NCBI GenBank assembly: GCA_036937835.1 | Contig: CM072861.1 | Coordinates: forward strand, 615,001 to 679,000 | DNA length: 64,000 nt | From: Pampus argenteus | Taxonomy: Eukaryota > Chordata > Actinopteri > Scombriformes > Stromateidae | Reading direction: 5' to 3' | Part shown: piece after piece, positions 1 to 10,528 of the stretch | Layout: each line of letters begins with the position of its first letter | How positions within the stretch are numbered: the stretch's first letter is position 1 | Notes under the pieces: generated by a model | Seen by the model: the letters and a program-made list of their open reading frames with translations, nothing else | Databases searched by the model: none | What the model was told of the DNA's origin: nothing | Program-made: the position numbers and the translations under genes

Positions 1-308
1 CAAGCTCTGCACGTACCGTATTTTCAGGTAAGGGGAAAGAGAAAATATCTAAGAAAAAACAGGTATTTTTCTACACATGGCTAGTTGGGGTTAACTGTCA
101 AAGGAACAAATTAAAAGACTAAAACCATCACCTGTTGAATACTTCACAGGTACGTTTCAGAAGAGAACGTTTAAATGTCGTATGTTTTAAGATGCCTTCC
201 AAAGCCTGATATGATCTATACATACGTTATTTACACATGTTGATCAAACGTGAAATAAAATACCCACAGAGGAGGAAACAGCGTCCTCTGCAGTTTGCAT
301 AGAGCAGT

Positions 309-321
309 AAAAAAAAAAAAA
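309..321 (-). terminator. Pol III T-tract terminator of minus 5S gene
   Basis: Thirteen consecutive Ts follow the gene end on the minus strand. The tract varies by a base or two among minus copies (about 12-15). Four or more Ts are enough for Pol III termination, so this is a very strong terminator. In copy 17 it is interrupted by two Cs. Confidence 0.85.
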
Positions 322-439
322 GCTTACAGCACCTGGTATTCCCAGGCGGTCTCCCATCCAGGTACTAACCAGGCCCTAACCTGCTTAGCTTCCGAGATCA
401 GACGAGATCGGGCGCGCTCAGGGTGGTGTGGCCGTAAGC
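321..439 (-). rRNA. 5S rRNA gene, minus class, copy 1
   Basis: This is a 5S ribosomal RNA gene, the Pol III-transcribed RNA of the large ribosomal subunit. The 119 nt match the vertebrate 5S layout: the ends (GCTTACGGC and GCTGTAAGC) form helix I, box A reads GGAAGCTAAGCAGG, and box C reads GGTTAGTACCTGGATGGGAG. The 5' end is at 439. A TATA-like box lies at 463-470 (-24 to -31) and a T13 terminator at 309-321. Class-specific differences from the usual vertebrate sequence are CACACC for CATACC, GAGCGC for GAACGC, and AGGTTAGGG for AGGGTCGGG. The last puts one mismatch in helix II. Box A is intact, so the gene could be active, but expression cannot be judged from sequence. Confidence 0.95.
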
Positions 440-462
440 GTAGGAAACAGACACACACAGGG

Positions 463-470
463 TATTTATA
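463..470 (-). promoter_or_regulatory. TATA-like box of minus-class 5S gene
   Basis: TATAAATA on the minus strand lies 24-31 bp upstream of the gene start at 439. It is the same octamer at the same distance as in the plus-class gene. In units 2, 5, 6 and 13 it reads TATAAAAA. Upstream TATA-like elements near -30 are a known feature of many animal 5S genes and support correct initiation. Confidence 0.75.
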
Positions 471-758
471 GATGCCGTAACGCCACACTCTCTCACATGT
501 GCGGTGATTGTATATGTCGACACTGAATGGAAACACGACACCCTGACGATGACACAAAGTCAGCCAGTAACAGCTGTAACTGTGCGTTCCTCTCCAGGTC
601 AACCTGTAGACATTATTACTTAATACACAGTCTATATCATTCTTCTTAATGTTGGGGCATTGTATGACTGGAATCAGAGGTTCTTGATCCCAAAATACGG
701 TGATGTGTTAACCCTTTATCAATCGGAACAGACGATCGCGATGCTGTTGATCGACATG

Positions 759-766
759 TATAAATA
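759..766 (+). promoter_or_regulatory. TATA-like box of plus-class 5S gene
   Basis: TATAAATA lies 24-31 bp upstream of the gene start at 790 and is followed by the CCCTGTGTGTGTC stretch also found before the minus gene. Homology between the two promoters ends just upstream of this box. It is present in every plus copy except copy 16, where it is broken. Confidence 0.75.
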
Positions 767-789
767 CCCTGTGTGTGTCAGTTTCCTTG

Positions 790-908
790 GCTTACGGCCA
801 TACCACCCTGAACGAGCCCGATCTCGTCTGATCTCGCAAGCTAACTAGGGTTGGGCCTGGTTAGTACTTGCATGGGAGACCGCCTGGGAATACCAGGTGC
901 TGTAAGCC
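790..908 (+). rRNA. 5S rRNA gene variant, plus class, copy 1
   Basis: This 119 nt 5S gene is divergent from copy 1 of the minus class. Both ends and most of the body match vertebrate 5S. Class-specific changes fall in the internal control region: CTCGCAAG for CTCGGAAG, GCTAACTAGG for GCTAAGCAGG (box A), GGTTGGG for GGTCGGG, and TACTTGCATGG for TACTTGGATGG (box C). A TATA-like box lies at 759-766 (-31 to -24) and a short T4 terminator at 909-912. The box A and C changes may weaken TFIIIA binding, so this could be a variant gene or a pseudogene class. All plus copies share the changes, so they are not random decay. Confidence 0.9.
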
Positions 909-912
909 TTTT
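909..912 (+). terminator. Short T4 terminator of plus 5S gene
   Basis: The plus gene ends in GTAAGCC followed by TTTTC, the minimal Pol III terminator. In plus copies 14-16 it is reduced to ATTTC (T3), which would be expected to terminate poorly. Confidence 0.7.
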
Positions 913-1646
913 CTGTGCTCTACGCAAACTGCAGAGGACGCTGCTGCCTCTTGTGTGCAGACAGAGCAAAGAGCGAACTTATTAGCTGCTTTTTCATTGG
1001 TGCCTCTTCAGAGTAAATTAGTTTAACCAAACTTATATATAGACCCCAGTCACATCTATTTTCATGTCAAATAATATAGGTTACTAGATAAGATTACATA
1101 TTGTATGTCGCATGTCCATCATAATGTTCTTTACATTCATTAAAATGTCAACATGATTAGAAAATATGTTTTTCTTGTAAATGAAAATACTGAAACAACA
1201 ATCACAAAGCTTTTATCTTTGTAATTACCCCAGGTTGTCCTTTTCATAGGCTCTTTTGTTAAATTACATCATTTCTTAAAGCAACTAAAATCATTTCCTT
1301 CTTTGAGAAAAGAAAAAAACAACAACAAGCTCTGCACGTACCGTATTTTCAGGTAAGGGGAAAGAGAAAATATCTAAGAAAAAACTGGTATTTTTCTACA
1401 CATGGCTAGTTGGGGTTAACTGTCAAAGGAACAAATTAAAAGACTAAAACCATCACCTGTTGAATACTTCACAGGTACGTTTCAGAAGAGAACGTTTAAA
1501 TGTCGTATGTTTTAAGATGCCTTCCAAAGCCTGATATGATCTATACATACGTTATTTACACATGTTGATCAAACGTGAAATAAAATACCCACAGAGGAGG
1601 AAACAGCGTCCTCTGCAGTTTGCATAGAGCAGTAAAAAAAAAAAAA
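909..1646. other. 5S non-transcribed spacer
   Basis: About 740 bp of AT-rich spacer lie between a plus gene and the next minus gene. The first 50-60 bp after each gene are inverted copies of one another (shared core GCAAACTGCAGAGGACGCTG). The rest is unique to the unit and holds no gene or RNA that I recognise. The same spacer recurs in every unit. Confidence 0.7.
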
Positions 1647-1765
1647 AGCTTACAGCACCTGGTATTCCCAGGCGGTCTCCCATCCAAGTACTAACCAGGC
1701 CCTAACCTGCTTAGCTTCCGAGATCAGACGAGATCGGGCGCGCTCAGGGTGGTGTGGCCGTAAGC
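1647..1765 (-). rRNA. 5S rRNA gene, minus class, copy 2
   Basis: Full-length, 119 nt. Box C has the standard vertebrate TACTTGGATGG rather than the TACCTGG of copy 1. The TATA box reads TATAAAAA. It is followed by a long T-tract. Confidence 0.95.
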
Positions 1766-2115
1766 GAAGGAAACAGACACACACAGGGTTTTTATAGATG
1801 CCGTAACGCCACACTCTCTCACATGTGCGGTGATTGTATATGTCGATACTGAATGGAAACACGACACCCTGACGATGACACAAAGTCAGCCAGTAACAGC
1901 TGTAACTGTGCGTTCCTCTCCAGGTCAACCTGTAGACATTATTACTTAATACACAGTCTATATCATTCTTCTTAATGTTGGGGGATTGTATGACTGGAAT
2001 CAGAGGTTCTTGATCCCAAAATACGGTGATGTGTTAACCCTTTATCAATCGGAACAGACGATCGCGATGCTGTTGATCGACATGTATAAATACCCTGTGT
2101 GTGTCAGTTTCCTTG

Positions 2116-2234
2116 GCTTACGGCCATACCACCCTGAACGAGCCCGATCTCGTCTGAGCTCGCAAGCTAACTAGGGTTGGGCCTGGTTAGTACTTGCATG
2201 GGAGACGGCCTGGGAATACCAGGTGCTGTAAGCC
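2116..2234 (+). rRNA. 5S rRNA gene variant, plus class, copy 2
   Basis: Full-length. It has the plus-class changes and two private substitutions: CTGAGCTCG in place of CTGATCTCG, and GAGACGGCC in place of GAGACCGCC near the box C end. Confidence 0.9.
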
Positions 2235-2971
2235 TTTTCTGTGCTCTACGCAAACTGCAGAGGACGCTGCTGCCTCTTGTGTGCAGACAGAGCAAAGAGC
2301 GAACTTATCAGCTGCTTTTTCATTGGTGCCTCTTCAGAGTAAATTAGTTTAACCAAACTTATATATAGACCCCAGTCACATCTATTTTCATGTCAAATAA
2401 TATAGGTTACTAGATAAGATTACATATTGTATGTCGCATGTCCATCATAATGTTCTTTACATTCATTAAAATGTCAACATGATTAGAAAATATGTTTTTC
2501 TTGTAAATGAAAATACTGAAACAACAATCACAAAGCTTTTATCTTTGTAATTACCCCAGGTTGTCCTTTTCATAGGCTCTTTTGTTAAATTACATCATTT
2601 CTTAAAGCAACTAAAATCATTTCCTTCTTTGAGAAAAGAAAAAAACAACAACAAGCTCTGCACGTACCGTATTTTCAGGTAAGGGGAAAGAGAAAATATC
2701 TAAGAAAAAACAGGTATTTTTCTACACATGGCTAGTTGGGGTTAACTGTCAAAGGAACAAATTAAAAGACTAAAACCATCACCTGTTGAATACTTCACAG
2801 GTACGTTTCAGAAGAGAACGTTTAAATGTCGTATGTTTTAAGATGCCTTCCAAAGCCTGATATGATCTATACATACGTTATTTACACATGTTGATCAAAC
2901 GTGAAATAAAATACCCACAGAGGAGGAAACAGCGTCCTCTGCAGTTTGCATAGAGCAGTAAAAAAAAAAAA

Positions 2972-3090
2972 AGCTTACAGCACCTGGTATTCCCAGGCGG
3001 TCTCCCATCCAGGTACTAACCAGGCCCTAACCTGCTTAGCTTCCGAGATCAGACTAGATCGGGCGCGCTCAGGGTGGTGTGGCCGTAAGC
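2972..3090 (-). rRNA. 5S rRNA gene, minus class, copy 3
   Basis: Full-length. It is identical to copy 1 apart from a change at 3055 that turns CTCGTC into CTAGTC in the helix III region on the sense strand. Confidence 0.94.
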
Positions 3091-3440
3091 GTAGGAAACA
3101 GACACACACAGGGTATTTATAGATGCCGTAACGCCACACTCTCTCACATGTGCGGTGATTGTATATGTCGACACTGAATGGAAACACGACACCCTGACGA
3201 TGACACAAAGTCAGCCAGTAACAGCTGTAACTGTGCGTTCCTCTCCAGGTCAACCTGTAGACATTATTACTTAATACACAGTCTATATCATTCTTCTTAA
3301 TGTTGGGGCATTGTATGACTGGAATCAGAGGTTCTTGATCCCAAAATACGGTGATGTGTTAACCCTTTATCAATCGGAACAGACGATCGCGATGCTGTTG
3401 ATCGACATGTATAAATACCCTGTGTGTGTCAGTTTCCTTG

Positions 3441-3559
3441 GCTTACGGCCATACCACCCTGAACGAGCCCGATCTCGTCTGATCTCGCAAGCTAACTAGG
3501 GTTGGGCCTGGTTAGTACTTGCATGGGAGACCGCCTGGGAATACCAGGTGCTGTAAGCC
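3441..3559 (+). rRNA. 5S rRNA gene variant, plus class, copy 3
   Basis: Full-length and identical to the plus-class consensus, with intact TATA-like box and T4 terminator. Confidence 0.9.
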
Positions 3560-4295
3560 TTTTCTGTGCTCTACGCAAACTGCAGAGGACGCTGCTGCCT
3601 CTTGTGTGCAGACAGAGCAAAGAGCGAACTTATCAGCTGCTTTTTCATTGGTGCCTCTTCAGAGTAAATTAGTTTAACCAAACTTATATATAGACCCCAG
3701 TCACATCTATTTTCATGTCAAATAATATAGGTTACTAGATAAGATTACATTTTGTATGTCGCATGTCCATCATAATGTTCTTTACATTCATTAAAATGTC
3801 AACATGATTAGAAAATATGTTTTTCTTGTAAATGAAAATACTGAAACAACAATCACAAAGCTTTTATCTTTGTAATTACCCCAGGTTGTCCTTTTCATAG
3901 GCTCTTTTGTTAAATTACATCATTTCTTAAAGCAACTAAAATCATTTCCTTCTTTGAGAAAAGAAAAAAACAACAACAAGCTCTGCACGTACCGTATTTT
4001 CAGGTAAGGGGAAAGAGAAAATATCTAAGAAAAAACAGGTATTTTTCTACACATGGCTAGTTGGGGTTAACTGTCAAAGGAACAAATTAAAAGACTAAAA
4101 CCATCACCTGTTGAATACTTCACAGGTACGTTTCAGAAGAGAACGTTTAAATGTCGTATGTTTTAAGATGCCTTCCAAAGCCTGATATGATCTATACATA
4201 CGTTATTTACACATGTTGATCAAACGTGAAATAAAATACCCACAGAGGAGGAAACAGCGTCCTCTGCAGTTTGCATAGAGCAGTAAAAAAAAAAA

Positions 4296-4414
4296 AGCTT
4301 ACAGCACCTGGTATTCCCAGGCGGTCTCCCATCCAGGTACTAACCAGGCCCTAACCTGCTTAGCTTCCGAGATCAGACGAGATCGGGCGCGCTCAGGGTG
4401 GTGTGGCCGTAAGC
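4296..4414 (-). rRNA. 5S rRNA gene, minus class, copy 4
   Basis: Full-length and identical to copy 1, including the TACCTGG box C variant. Confidence 0.95.
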
Positions 4415-4764
4415 GTAGGAAACAGACACACACAGGGTATTTATAGATGCCGTAACGCCACACTCTCTCACATGTGCGGTGATTGTATATGTCGACACTG
4501 AATGGAAACACGACACCCTGACGATGACACAAAGTCAGCCAGTAACAGCTGTAACTGTGCGTTCCTCTCCAGGTCAACCTGTAGACATTATTACTTAATA
4601 CACAGTCTATATCATTCTTCTTAATGTTGGGGCATTGTATGACTGGAATCAGAGGTTCTTGATCCCAAAATACGGTGATGTGTTAACCCTTTATCAATCG
4701 GAACAGACGATCGCGATGCTGTTGATCGACATGTATAAATACCCTGTGTGTGTCAGTTTCCTTG

Positions 4765-4883
4765 GCTTACGGCCATACCACCCTGAACGAGCCCGATCTC
4801 GTCTGATCTCGCAAGCTAACTAGGGTTGGGCCTGGTTAGTACTTGCATGGGAGACCGCCTGGGAATACCAGGTGCTGTAAGCC
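4765..4883 (+). rRNA. 5S rRNA gene variant, plus class, copy 4
   Basis: Full-length plus-class consensus copy. Confidence 0.9.
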
Positions 4884-5620
4884 TTTTCTGTGCTCTACGC
4901 AAACTGCAGAGGACGCTGCTGCCTCTTGTGTGCAGACAGAGCAAAGAGCGAACTTATCAGCTGCTTTTTCATTGGTGCCTCTTCAGAGTAAATTAGTTTA
5001 ACCAAACTTATATATAGACCCCAGTCACATCTATTTTCATGTCAAATAATATAGGTTACTAGATAAGATTACATTTTGTATGTCGCATGTCCATCATAAT
5101 GTTCTTTACATTCATTAAAATGTCAACATGATTAGAAAATATGTTTTTCTTGTAAATGAAAATACTGAAACAACAATCACAAAGCTTTTATCTTTGTAAT
5201 TACCCCAGGTTGTCCTTTTCATAGGCTCTTTTGTTAAATTACATCATTTCTTAAAGCAACTAAAATCATTTCCTTCTTTGAGAAAAGAAAAAAACAACAA
5301 CAAGCTCTGCACGTACCGTATTTTCAGGTAAGGGGAAAGAGAAAATATCTAAGAAAAAACAGGTATTTTTCTACACATGGCTAGTTGGGGTTAACTGTCA
5401 AAGGAACAAATTAAAAGACTAAAACCATCACCTGTTGAATACTTCACAGATACGTTTCAGAAGAGAACGTTTAAATGTCGTATGTTTTAAGATGCCTTCC
5501 AAAGCCTGATATGATCTATACATACGTTATTTACACATGTTGATCAAACGTGAAATAAAATACCCACAGAGGAGGAAACAGCGTCCTCTGCAGTTTGCAT
5601 AGAGCAGTAAAAAAAAAAAA

Positions 5621-5739
5621 AGCTTACAGCACCTGGTATTCCCAGGCGGTCTCCCATCCAAGTACTAACCAGGCCCTAACCTGCTTAGCTTCCGAGATCA
5701 GACGAGATCGGGCGCGCTCAGGGTGGTGTGGCCGTAAGC
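5621..5739 (-). rRNA. 5S rRNA gene, minus class, copy 5
   Basis: Full-length with the standard box C (TACTTGG) and TATAAAAA upstream. Its divergent partner lies about 1180 bp away instead of 350 bp because a hAT element sits between them. Confidence 0.95.
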
Positions 5740-5929
5740 GAAGGAAACAGACACACACAGGGTTTTTATAGATGCCGTAACGCCACACTCTCTCACATGT
5801 GTGGTGATTGTATATGTCGATACTGAATGGAAACACGACACCCTGACGATGACACAAAGTCAGCCAGTAACAGCTGTAACTGTGCGTTCCTCTCCAGGTC
5901 AACCTGTAGACATTATTACTTAATACACA

Positions 5930-5937
5930 GTCTATAT
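5930..5937. repeat. hAT target-site duplication, copy A (left)
   Basis: The octamer GTCTATAT flanks the element here and again at 6762-6769. Units without the insertion have a single GTCTATAT followed by CATTCTTC, so the empty site confirms the duplication. Confidence 0.95.
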
Positions 5938-6761
5938 CAGGGGTCGGCAATTAAGTTTGGCCTCGGGCCAGATATTTTCCAAGCCATTACATGGCGGGCC
6001 ACAACCAAAACAATGGCTAATATAATGAATTAATAGGGGGGGGCGATCTTGAAATGACGGAGCAGACGCACTGAGACATTCAAGCGGGCTGATGTAGGTT
6101 AAATGTGTGGACTGACCACTGGGGGCGCTATTAATTATATGCCTGTTTCCTAAAAATAAACAAAAAACATTTCCACTTGTTGCTGTTAGCTGTCCGAAAA
6201 ATGGCACTATCAAAAAATCTCAAGAGAAAACTTAACAGCGAGAACAGGATCTTTCATGATGAATGGACAGAAAACTATGCCTTCATCCTCCCCAGTTTTA
6301 TTAATGCAAAGCCCACATGCCTGATCTGTATGAGGGTGTCTCTGCATGCAAAGAGTACAACATTAGACGGCACCACGAAAAGAAGCATGTGACAGTTTTG
6401 GAGGAACTTGATACCAACAAGTCGATGGATGATGTGATCGGGTCAGTGAAACAGATGTCGCTCTCTGCGAGGTCCGCTGCCCGCCGCATAGAAGCGCTGT
6501 CTGATGCGGTGCAGGGTGCAATTGTCGACGTGCTTTTCACTCTGTATCCAGTTAGACAAATAAGCATTTAAATTGAGGAAAATTTTCTGTTCTGGAAAAT
6601 GAAGTTTCCAAATAAAGAGCATTTTTGAGACTGGCAGTCCGATTTTTAAAAAGTATATTTTATATTTCTATTTTCTTTCTCTAGTTCAAACAATCTCACG
6701 GGCCAGATGTATTTGCTTGCGGGCCACATCTGGCCCGCGGGCCGCCTATTGCCGACCTATG
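5938..6761 (+). mobile_element. Non-autonomous hAT (Charlie-like) transposon, copy A
   Basis: An 824 bp element begins CAGGGGTCGGCAA and ends TTGCCGACCTATG, giving short imperfect terminal inverted repeats, with an 8 bp target-site duplication. The duplicated octamer fits the nTCTAnAn preference of Charlie-type hAT elements. Subterminal GGGCCAGAT and GGGCCACATCTGGCCCGCGG motifs are typical of that group. Inside is only a decayed N-terminal transposase segment; the catalytic core and dimerisation region are missing. It could have moved only with transposase supplied in trans, and here it multiplied with the 5S unit. Confidence 0.93.
6201..6571 (+). pseudogene. hAT transposase N-terminal remnant (BED-type zinc finger), copy A
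   Basis: An ATG at 6201 opens a frame (MALSKNLKRKLNSEN..., then DEWTENYAFILP) that resembles the N-terminus of Charlie-type hAT transposases and GTF2IRD2-like proteins derived from them. The first zinc ligands (CLIC) are in this frame. The following NIRRHHEKKH, with the paired histidines, lies in another frame (6317-6571), so a frameshift near 6328-6345 splits the BED finger. The second frame ends at 6571 after about 50 more recognisable residues. No DDE-type catalytic region follows. Confidence 0.75.
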
Positions 6762-6769
6762 GTCTATAT
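6762..6769. repeat. hAT target-site duplication, copy A (right)
   Basis: GTCTATAT is identical to the left copy at 5930-5937. Confidence 0.95.
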
Positions 6770-6921
6770 CATTCTTCTTAATGTTGGGGGATTGTATGAC
6801 TGGAATCAGAGGTTCTTGATCCCAAAATACGGTGATGTGTTAACCCTTTATCAATCGGAACAGACGATCGCGATGCTGTTGATCGACATGTATAAATACC
6901 CTGTGTGTGTCAGTTTCCTTG

Positions 6922-7040
6922 GCTTACGGCCATACCACCCTGAACGAGCCCGATCTCGTCTGATCTCGCAAGCTAACTAGGGTTGGGCCTGGTTAGTACT
7001 TGCATGGGAGACCGCCTGGGAATACCAGGTGCTGTAAGCC
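6922..7040 (+). rRNA. 5S rRNA gene variant, plus class, copy 5
   Basis: Full-length plus-class consensus. Its promoter lies about 150 bp downstream of the hAT element and is undisturbed. Confidence 0.9.
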
Positions 7041-7776
7041 TTTTCTGTGCTCTACGCAAACTGCAGAGGACGCTGCTGCCTCTTGTGTGCAGACAGAGCA
7101 AAGAGCGAACTTATCAGCTGCTTTTTCATTGGTGCCTCTTCAGAGTAAATTAGTTTAACCAAACTTATATATAGACCCCAGTCACATCTATTTTCATGTC
7201 AAATAATATAGGTTACTAGATAAGATTACATATTGTATGTCGCATGTCCATCATAATGTTCTTTACATTCATTAAAATGTCAACATGATTAGAAAATATG
7301 TTTTTCTTGTAAATGAAAATACTGAAACAACAATCACAAAGCTTTTATCTTTGTAATTACCCCAGGTTGTCCTTTTCATAGGCTCTTTTGTTAAATTACA
7401 TCATTTCTTAAAGCAACTAAAATCATTTCCTTCTTTGAGAAAAGAAAAAAACAACAACAAGCTCTGCACGTACCGTATTTTCAGGTAAGGGGAAAGAGAA
7501 AATATCTAAGAAAAAACTGGTATTTTTCTACACATGGCTAGTTGGGGTTAACTGTCAAAGGAACAAATTAAAAGACTAAAACCATCACCTGTTGAATACT
7601 TCACAGGTACGTTTCAGAAGAGAACGTTTAAATGTCGTATGTTTTAAAATGCCTTCCAAAGCCTGATATGATCTATACATACGTAATTTACACATGTTGA
7701 TCAAACGTGAAATAAAATACCCACAGAGGAGGAAACAGCGTCCTCTGCAGTTTGCATAGAGCAGTAAAAAAAAAAA

Positions 7777-7895
7777 AGCTTACAGCACCTGGTATTCCCA
7801 GGCGGTCTCCCATCCAAGTACTAACCAGGCCCTAACCTGCTTAGCTTCCGAGATCAGACGAGATCGGGCGCGCTCAGGGTGGTGTGGCCGTAAGC
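7777..7895 (-). rRNA. 5S rRNA gene, minus class, copy 6
   Basis: Full-length, with the standard box C and TATAAAAA upstream, as in copy 5. The two hAT-bearing units share these markers, in line with one being a recent duplicate of the other. Confidence 0.95.
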
Positions 7896-8093
7896 GAAGG
7901 AAACAGACACACACAGGGTTTTTATAGATGCCGTAACGCCACACTCTCTCACATGTGTGGTGATTGTATATGTCGATACTGAATGGAAACACGACACCCT
8001 GACGATGACACAAAGTCAGCCAGTAACAGCTGTAACTGTGCGTTCCTCTCCAAGTCAACCTGTAGACATTATTACTTAATACACAGTCTATAT

Positions 8094-8924
8094 CAGGGGT
8101 CGGCAATTAAGTTTGGCCTCGGGCCAGATATTTTCCAAGCCATTACATGGCGGGCCACACCCAAAACAATGGCTAATATAATGAATTAATAGGGGGGGGG
8201 GGGGGGCGATCTTGAAATGACGGCGCAGACGCACTGAGACATTCAAGCGGGCTGATGTAGGTTAAATGTGTGGACTGACCACTGGGGGCGCTATTAATTA
8301 TATGCCTGTTTCCTAAAAATAAACAAAAAACATTTCCACTTGTTGCTGTTAGCTGTCCGAAAAATGGCACTATCAAAAAATCTCAAGAGAAAACTTAACA
8401 GCGAGAACAGGATCTTTCATGATGAATGGACAGAAAACTATGCCTTCATCCTCCCCAGTTTTATTAATGCAAAGCCCACATGCCTGATCTGTATGAGGGT
8501 GTCTCTGCATGCAAAGAGTACAACATTAGACGGCACCACGAAAAGAAGCATGTGACAGTTTTGGAGGAACTTGATACCAACAAGTCGATGGATGATGTGA
8601 TCGGGTCAGTGAAACAGATGTCGCTCTCTGCGAGGTCCGCTGCCCGCCGCATAGAAGCGCTGTCTGATGCGGTGCAGGGTGCAATTGTCGACGTGCTTTT
8701 CACTCTGTATCCAGTTAGACAAATAAGCATTTAAATTGAGGAAAATTTTCTGTTCTGGAAAATGAAGTTTCCAAATAAAGAGCATTTTTGAGACTGGCAG
8801 TCCGATTTTTAAAAAGTATATTTTATATTTCTATTTTCTTTCTCTAGTTCAAACAATCTCACGGGCCAGATGTATTTGCTTGCGGGCCACATCTGGCCCG
8901 CGGGCCGCCTATTGCCGACCTATG
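8094..8924 (+). mobile_element. Non-autonomous hAT (Charlie-like) transposon, copy B
   Basis: This 831 bp element has the same ends and the same GTCTATAT duplication (8086-8093, 8925-8932) at the same position of the 5S unit as copy A. It differs from copy A mainly by a longer G run (about 8192-8206) and a few substitutions. An identical insertion point shows descent by unit duplication, not a second transposition. Confidence 0.93.
8364..8734 (+). pseudogene. hAT transposase N-terminal remnant, copy B
   Basis: This is the same truncated BED-finger reading frame as at 6201-6571, with the same internal frameshift between the CLIC ligands and the RRHHEKKH segment. The frameshift predates the duplication of the host unit. 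Confidence 0.75.
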
Positions 8925-9084
8925 GTCTATATCATTCTTCTTAATGTTGGGGGATTGTATGACTGGAATCAGAGGTTCTTGATCCCAAAATACGGTGATG
9001 TGTTAACCCTTTATCAATCGGAACAGACGATCGCGATGCTGTTGATCGACATGTATAAATACCCTGTGTGTGTCAGTTTCCTTG

Positions 9085-9203
9085 GCTTACGGCCATACCA
9101 CCCTGAACGAGCCCGATCTCGTCTGATCTCGCAAGCTAACTAGGGTTGGGCCTGGTTAGTACTTGCATGGGAGACCGCCTGGGAATACCAGGTGCTGTAA
9201 GCC
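9085..9203 (+). rRNA. 5S rRNA gene variant, plus class, copy 6
   Basis: Full-length plus-class consensus, downstream of hAT copy B. Confidence 0.9.
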
Positions 9204-9940
9204 TTTTCTGTGCTCTACGCAAACTGCAGAGGACGCTGCTGCCTCTTGTGTGCAGACAGAGCAAAGAGCGAACTTATCAGCTGCTTTTTCATTGGTGCCT
9301 CTTCAGAGTAAATTAGTTTAACCAAACTTATATATAGACCCCAGTCACATCTATTTTCATGTCAAATAATATAGGTTACTAGATAAGATTACATATTGTA
9401 TGTCGCATGTCCATCATAATGTTCTTTACATTCATTAAAATGTCAACATGATTAGAAAATATGTTTTTCTTGTAAATGAAAATACTGAAACAACAATCAC
9501 AAAGCTTTTATCTTTGTAATTACCCCAGGTTGTCCTTTTCATAGGCTCTTTTGTTAAATTACATCATTTCTTAAAGCAACTAAAATCATTTCCTTCTTTG
9601 AGAAAAGAAAAAAACAACAACAAGCTCTGCACGTACCGTATTTTCAGGTAAGGGGAAAGAGAAAATATCTAAGAAAAAACTGGTATTTTTCTACACATGG
9701 CTAGTTGGGGTTAACTGTCAAAGGAACAAATTAAAAGACTAAAACCATCACCTGTTGAATACTTCACAGGTACGTTTCAGAAGAGAACGTTTAAATGTCG
9801 TATGTTTTAAGATGCCTTCCAAAGCCTGATATGATCTATACATACGTTATTTACACATGTTGATCAAACGTGAAATAAAATACCCACAGAGGAGGAAACA
9901 GCGTCCTCTGCAGTTTGCATAGAGCAGTAAAAAAAAAAAA

Positions 9941-10059
9941 AGCTTACAGCACCTGGTATTCCCAGGCGGTCTCCCATCCAGGTACTAACCAGGCCCTAAC
10001 CTGCTTAGCTTCCGAGATCAGACGAGATCGGGCGCGCTCAGGGTGGTGTGGCCGTAAGC
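9941..10059 (-). rRNA. 5S rRNA gene, minus class, copy 7
   Basis: Full-length and identical to minus copy 1 (TACCTGG box C). Confidence 0.95.
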
Positions 10060-10409
10060 GTAGGAAACAGACACACACAGGGTATTTATAGATGCCGTAA
10101 CGCCACACTCTCTCACATGTGCGGTGATTGTATATGTCAACACTGAATGGAAACACGACACCCTGACAATGACACAAAGTCAGCCAGTAACAGCTGTAAC
10201 TGTGCGTTCCTCTCCAGGTCAACCTGTAGACATTATTACTTAATACACAGTCTATATCATTCTTCTTAATGTTGGGGCATTGTATGACTGGAATCAGAGG
10301 TTCTTGATCCCAAAATACGGTGATGTGTTAACCCTTTATCAATCGGAACAGACGATCGCGATGCTGTTGATCGACATGTATAAATACCCTGTGTGTGTCA
10401 GTTTCCTTG

Positions 10410-10528
10410 GCTTACGGCCATACCACCCTGAACGAGCCCGATCTCGTCTGATCTCGCAAGCTAACTAGGGTTGGGCCTGGTTAGTACTTGCATGGGAGAC
10501 CGCCTGGGAATACCAGGTGCTGTAAGCC
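10410..10528 (+). rRNA. 5S rRNA gene variant, plus class, copy 7
   Basis: Full-length plus-class consensus. Confidence 0.9.

Larger units (their letters stand above)
440..789. other. Spacer between divergent 5S promoters
   Basis: About 350 bp separate the two 5' ends. The outer parts are the two TATA-containing promoters, which are inverted copies of each other. The middle is unique to the unit and contains the hAT target site (GTCTATAT near 590-600 in register). No snRNA, tRNA or protein gene is recognisable in it. Confidence 0.7.

Noticed and set aside
324..602. Repeated 92-codon minus-strand open frames and 62-codon plus-strand frames (e.g. 660-848) in every 5S unit
   Set aside because: They run through the 5S genes and promoters, are maintained only because the units are near identical, and show no protein family features.
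440..789. Linked snRNA (U1, U2 or similar) or tRNA gene in the 5S spacer
   Set aside because: Such linkages occur in some animals, but no recognisable snRNA core, Sm site or tRNA box pattern is seen in the spacer.
790..908. 5S-derived SINE instead of a 5S gene
   Set aside because: There is no SINE body, tail or dispersed target duplications; the copies sit in a regular tandem unit with a shared promoter.
8094..8924. Second independent hAT insertion
   Set aside because: Same base position, same duplication and same internal frameshift as copy A; unit duplication explains it more simply.
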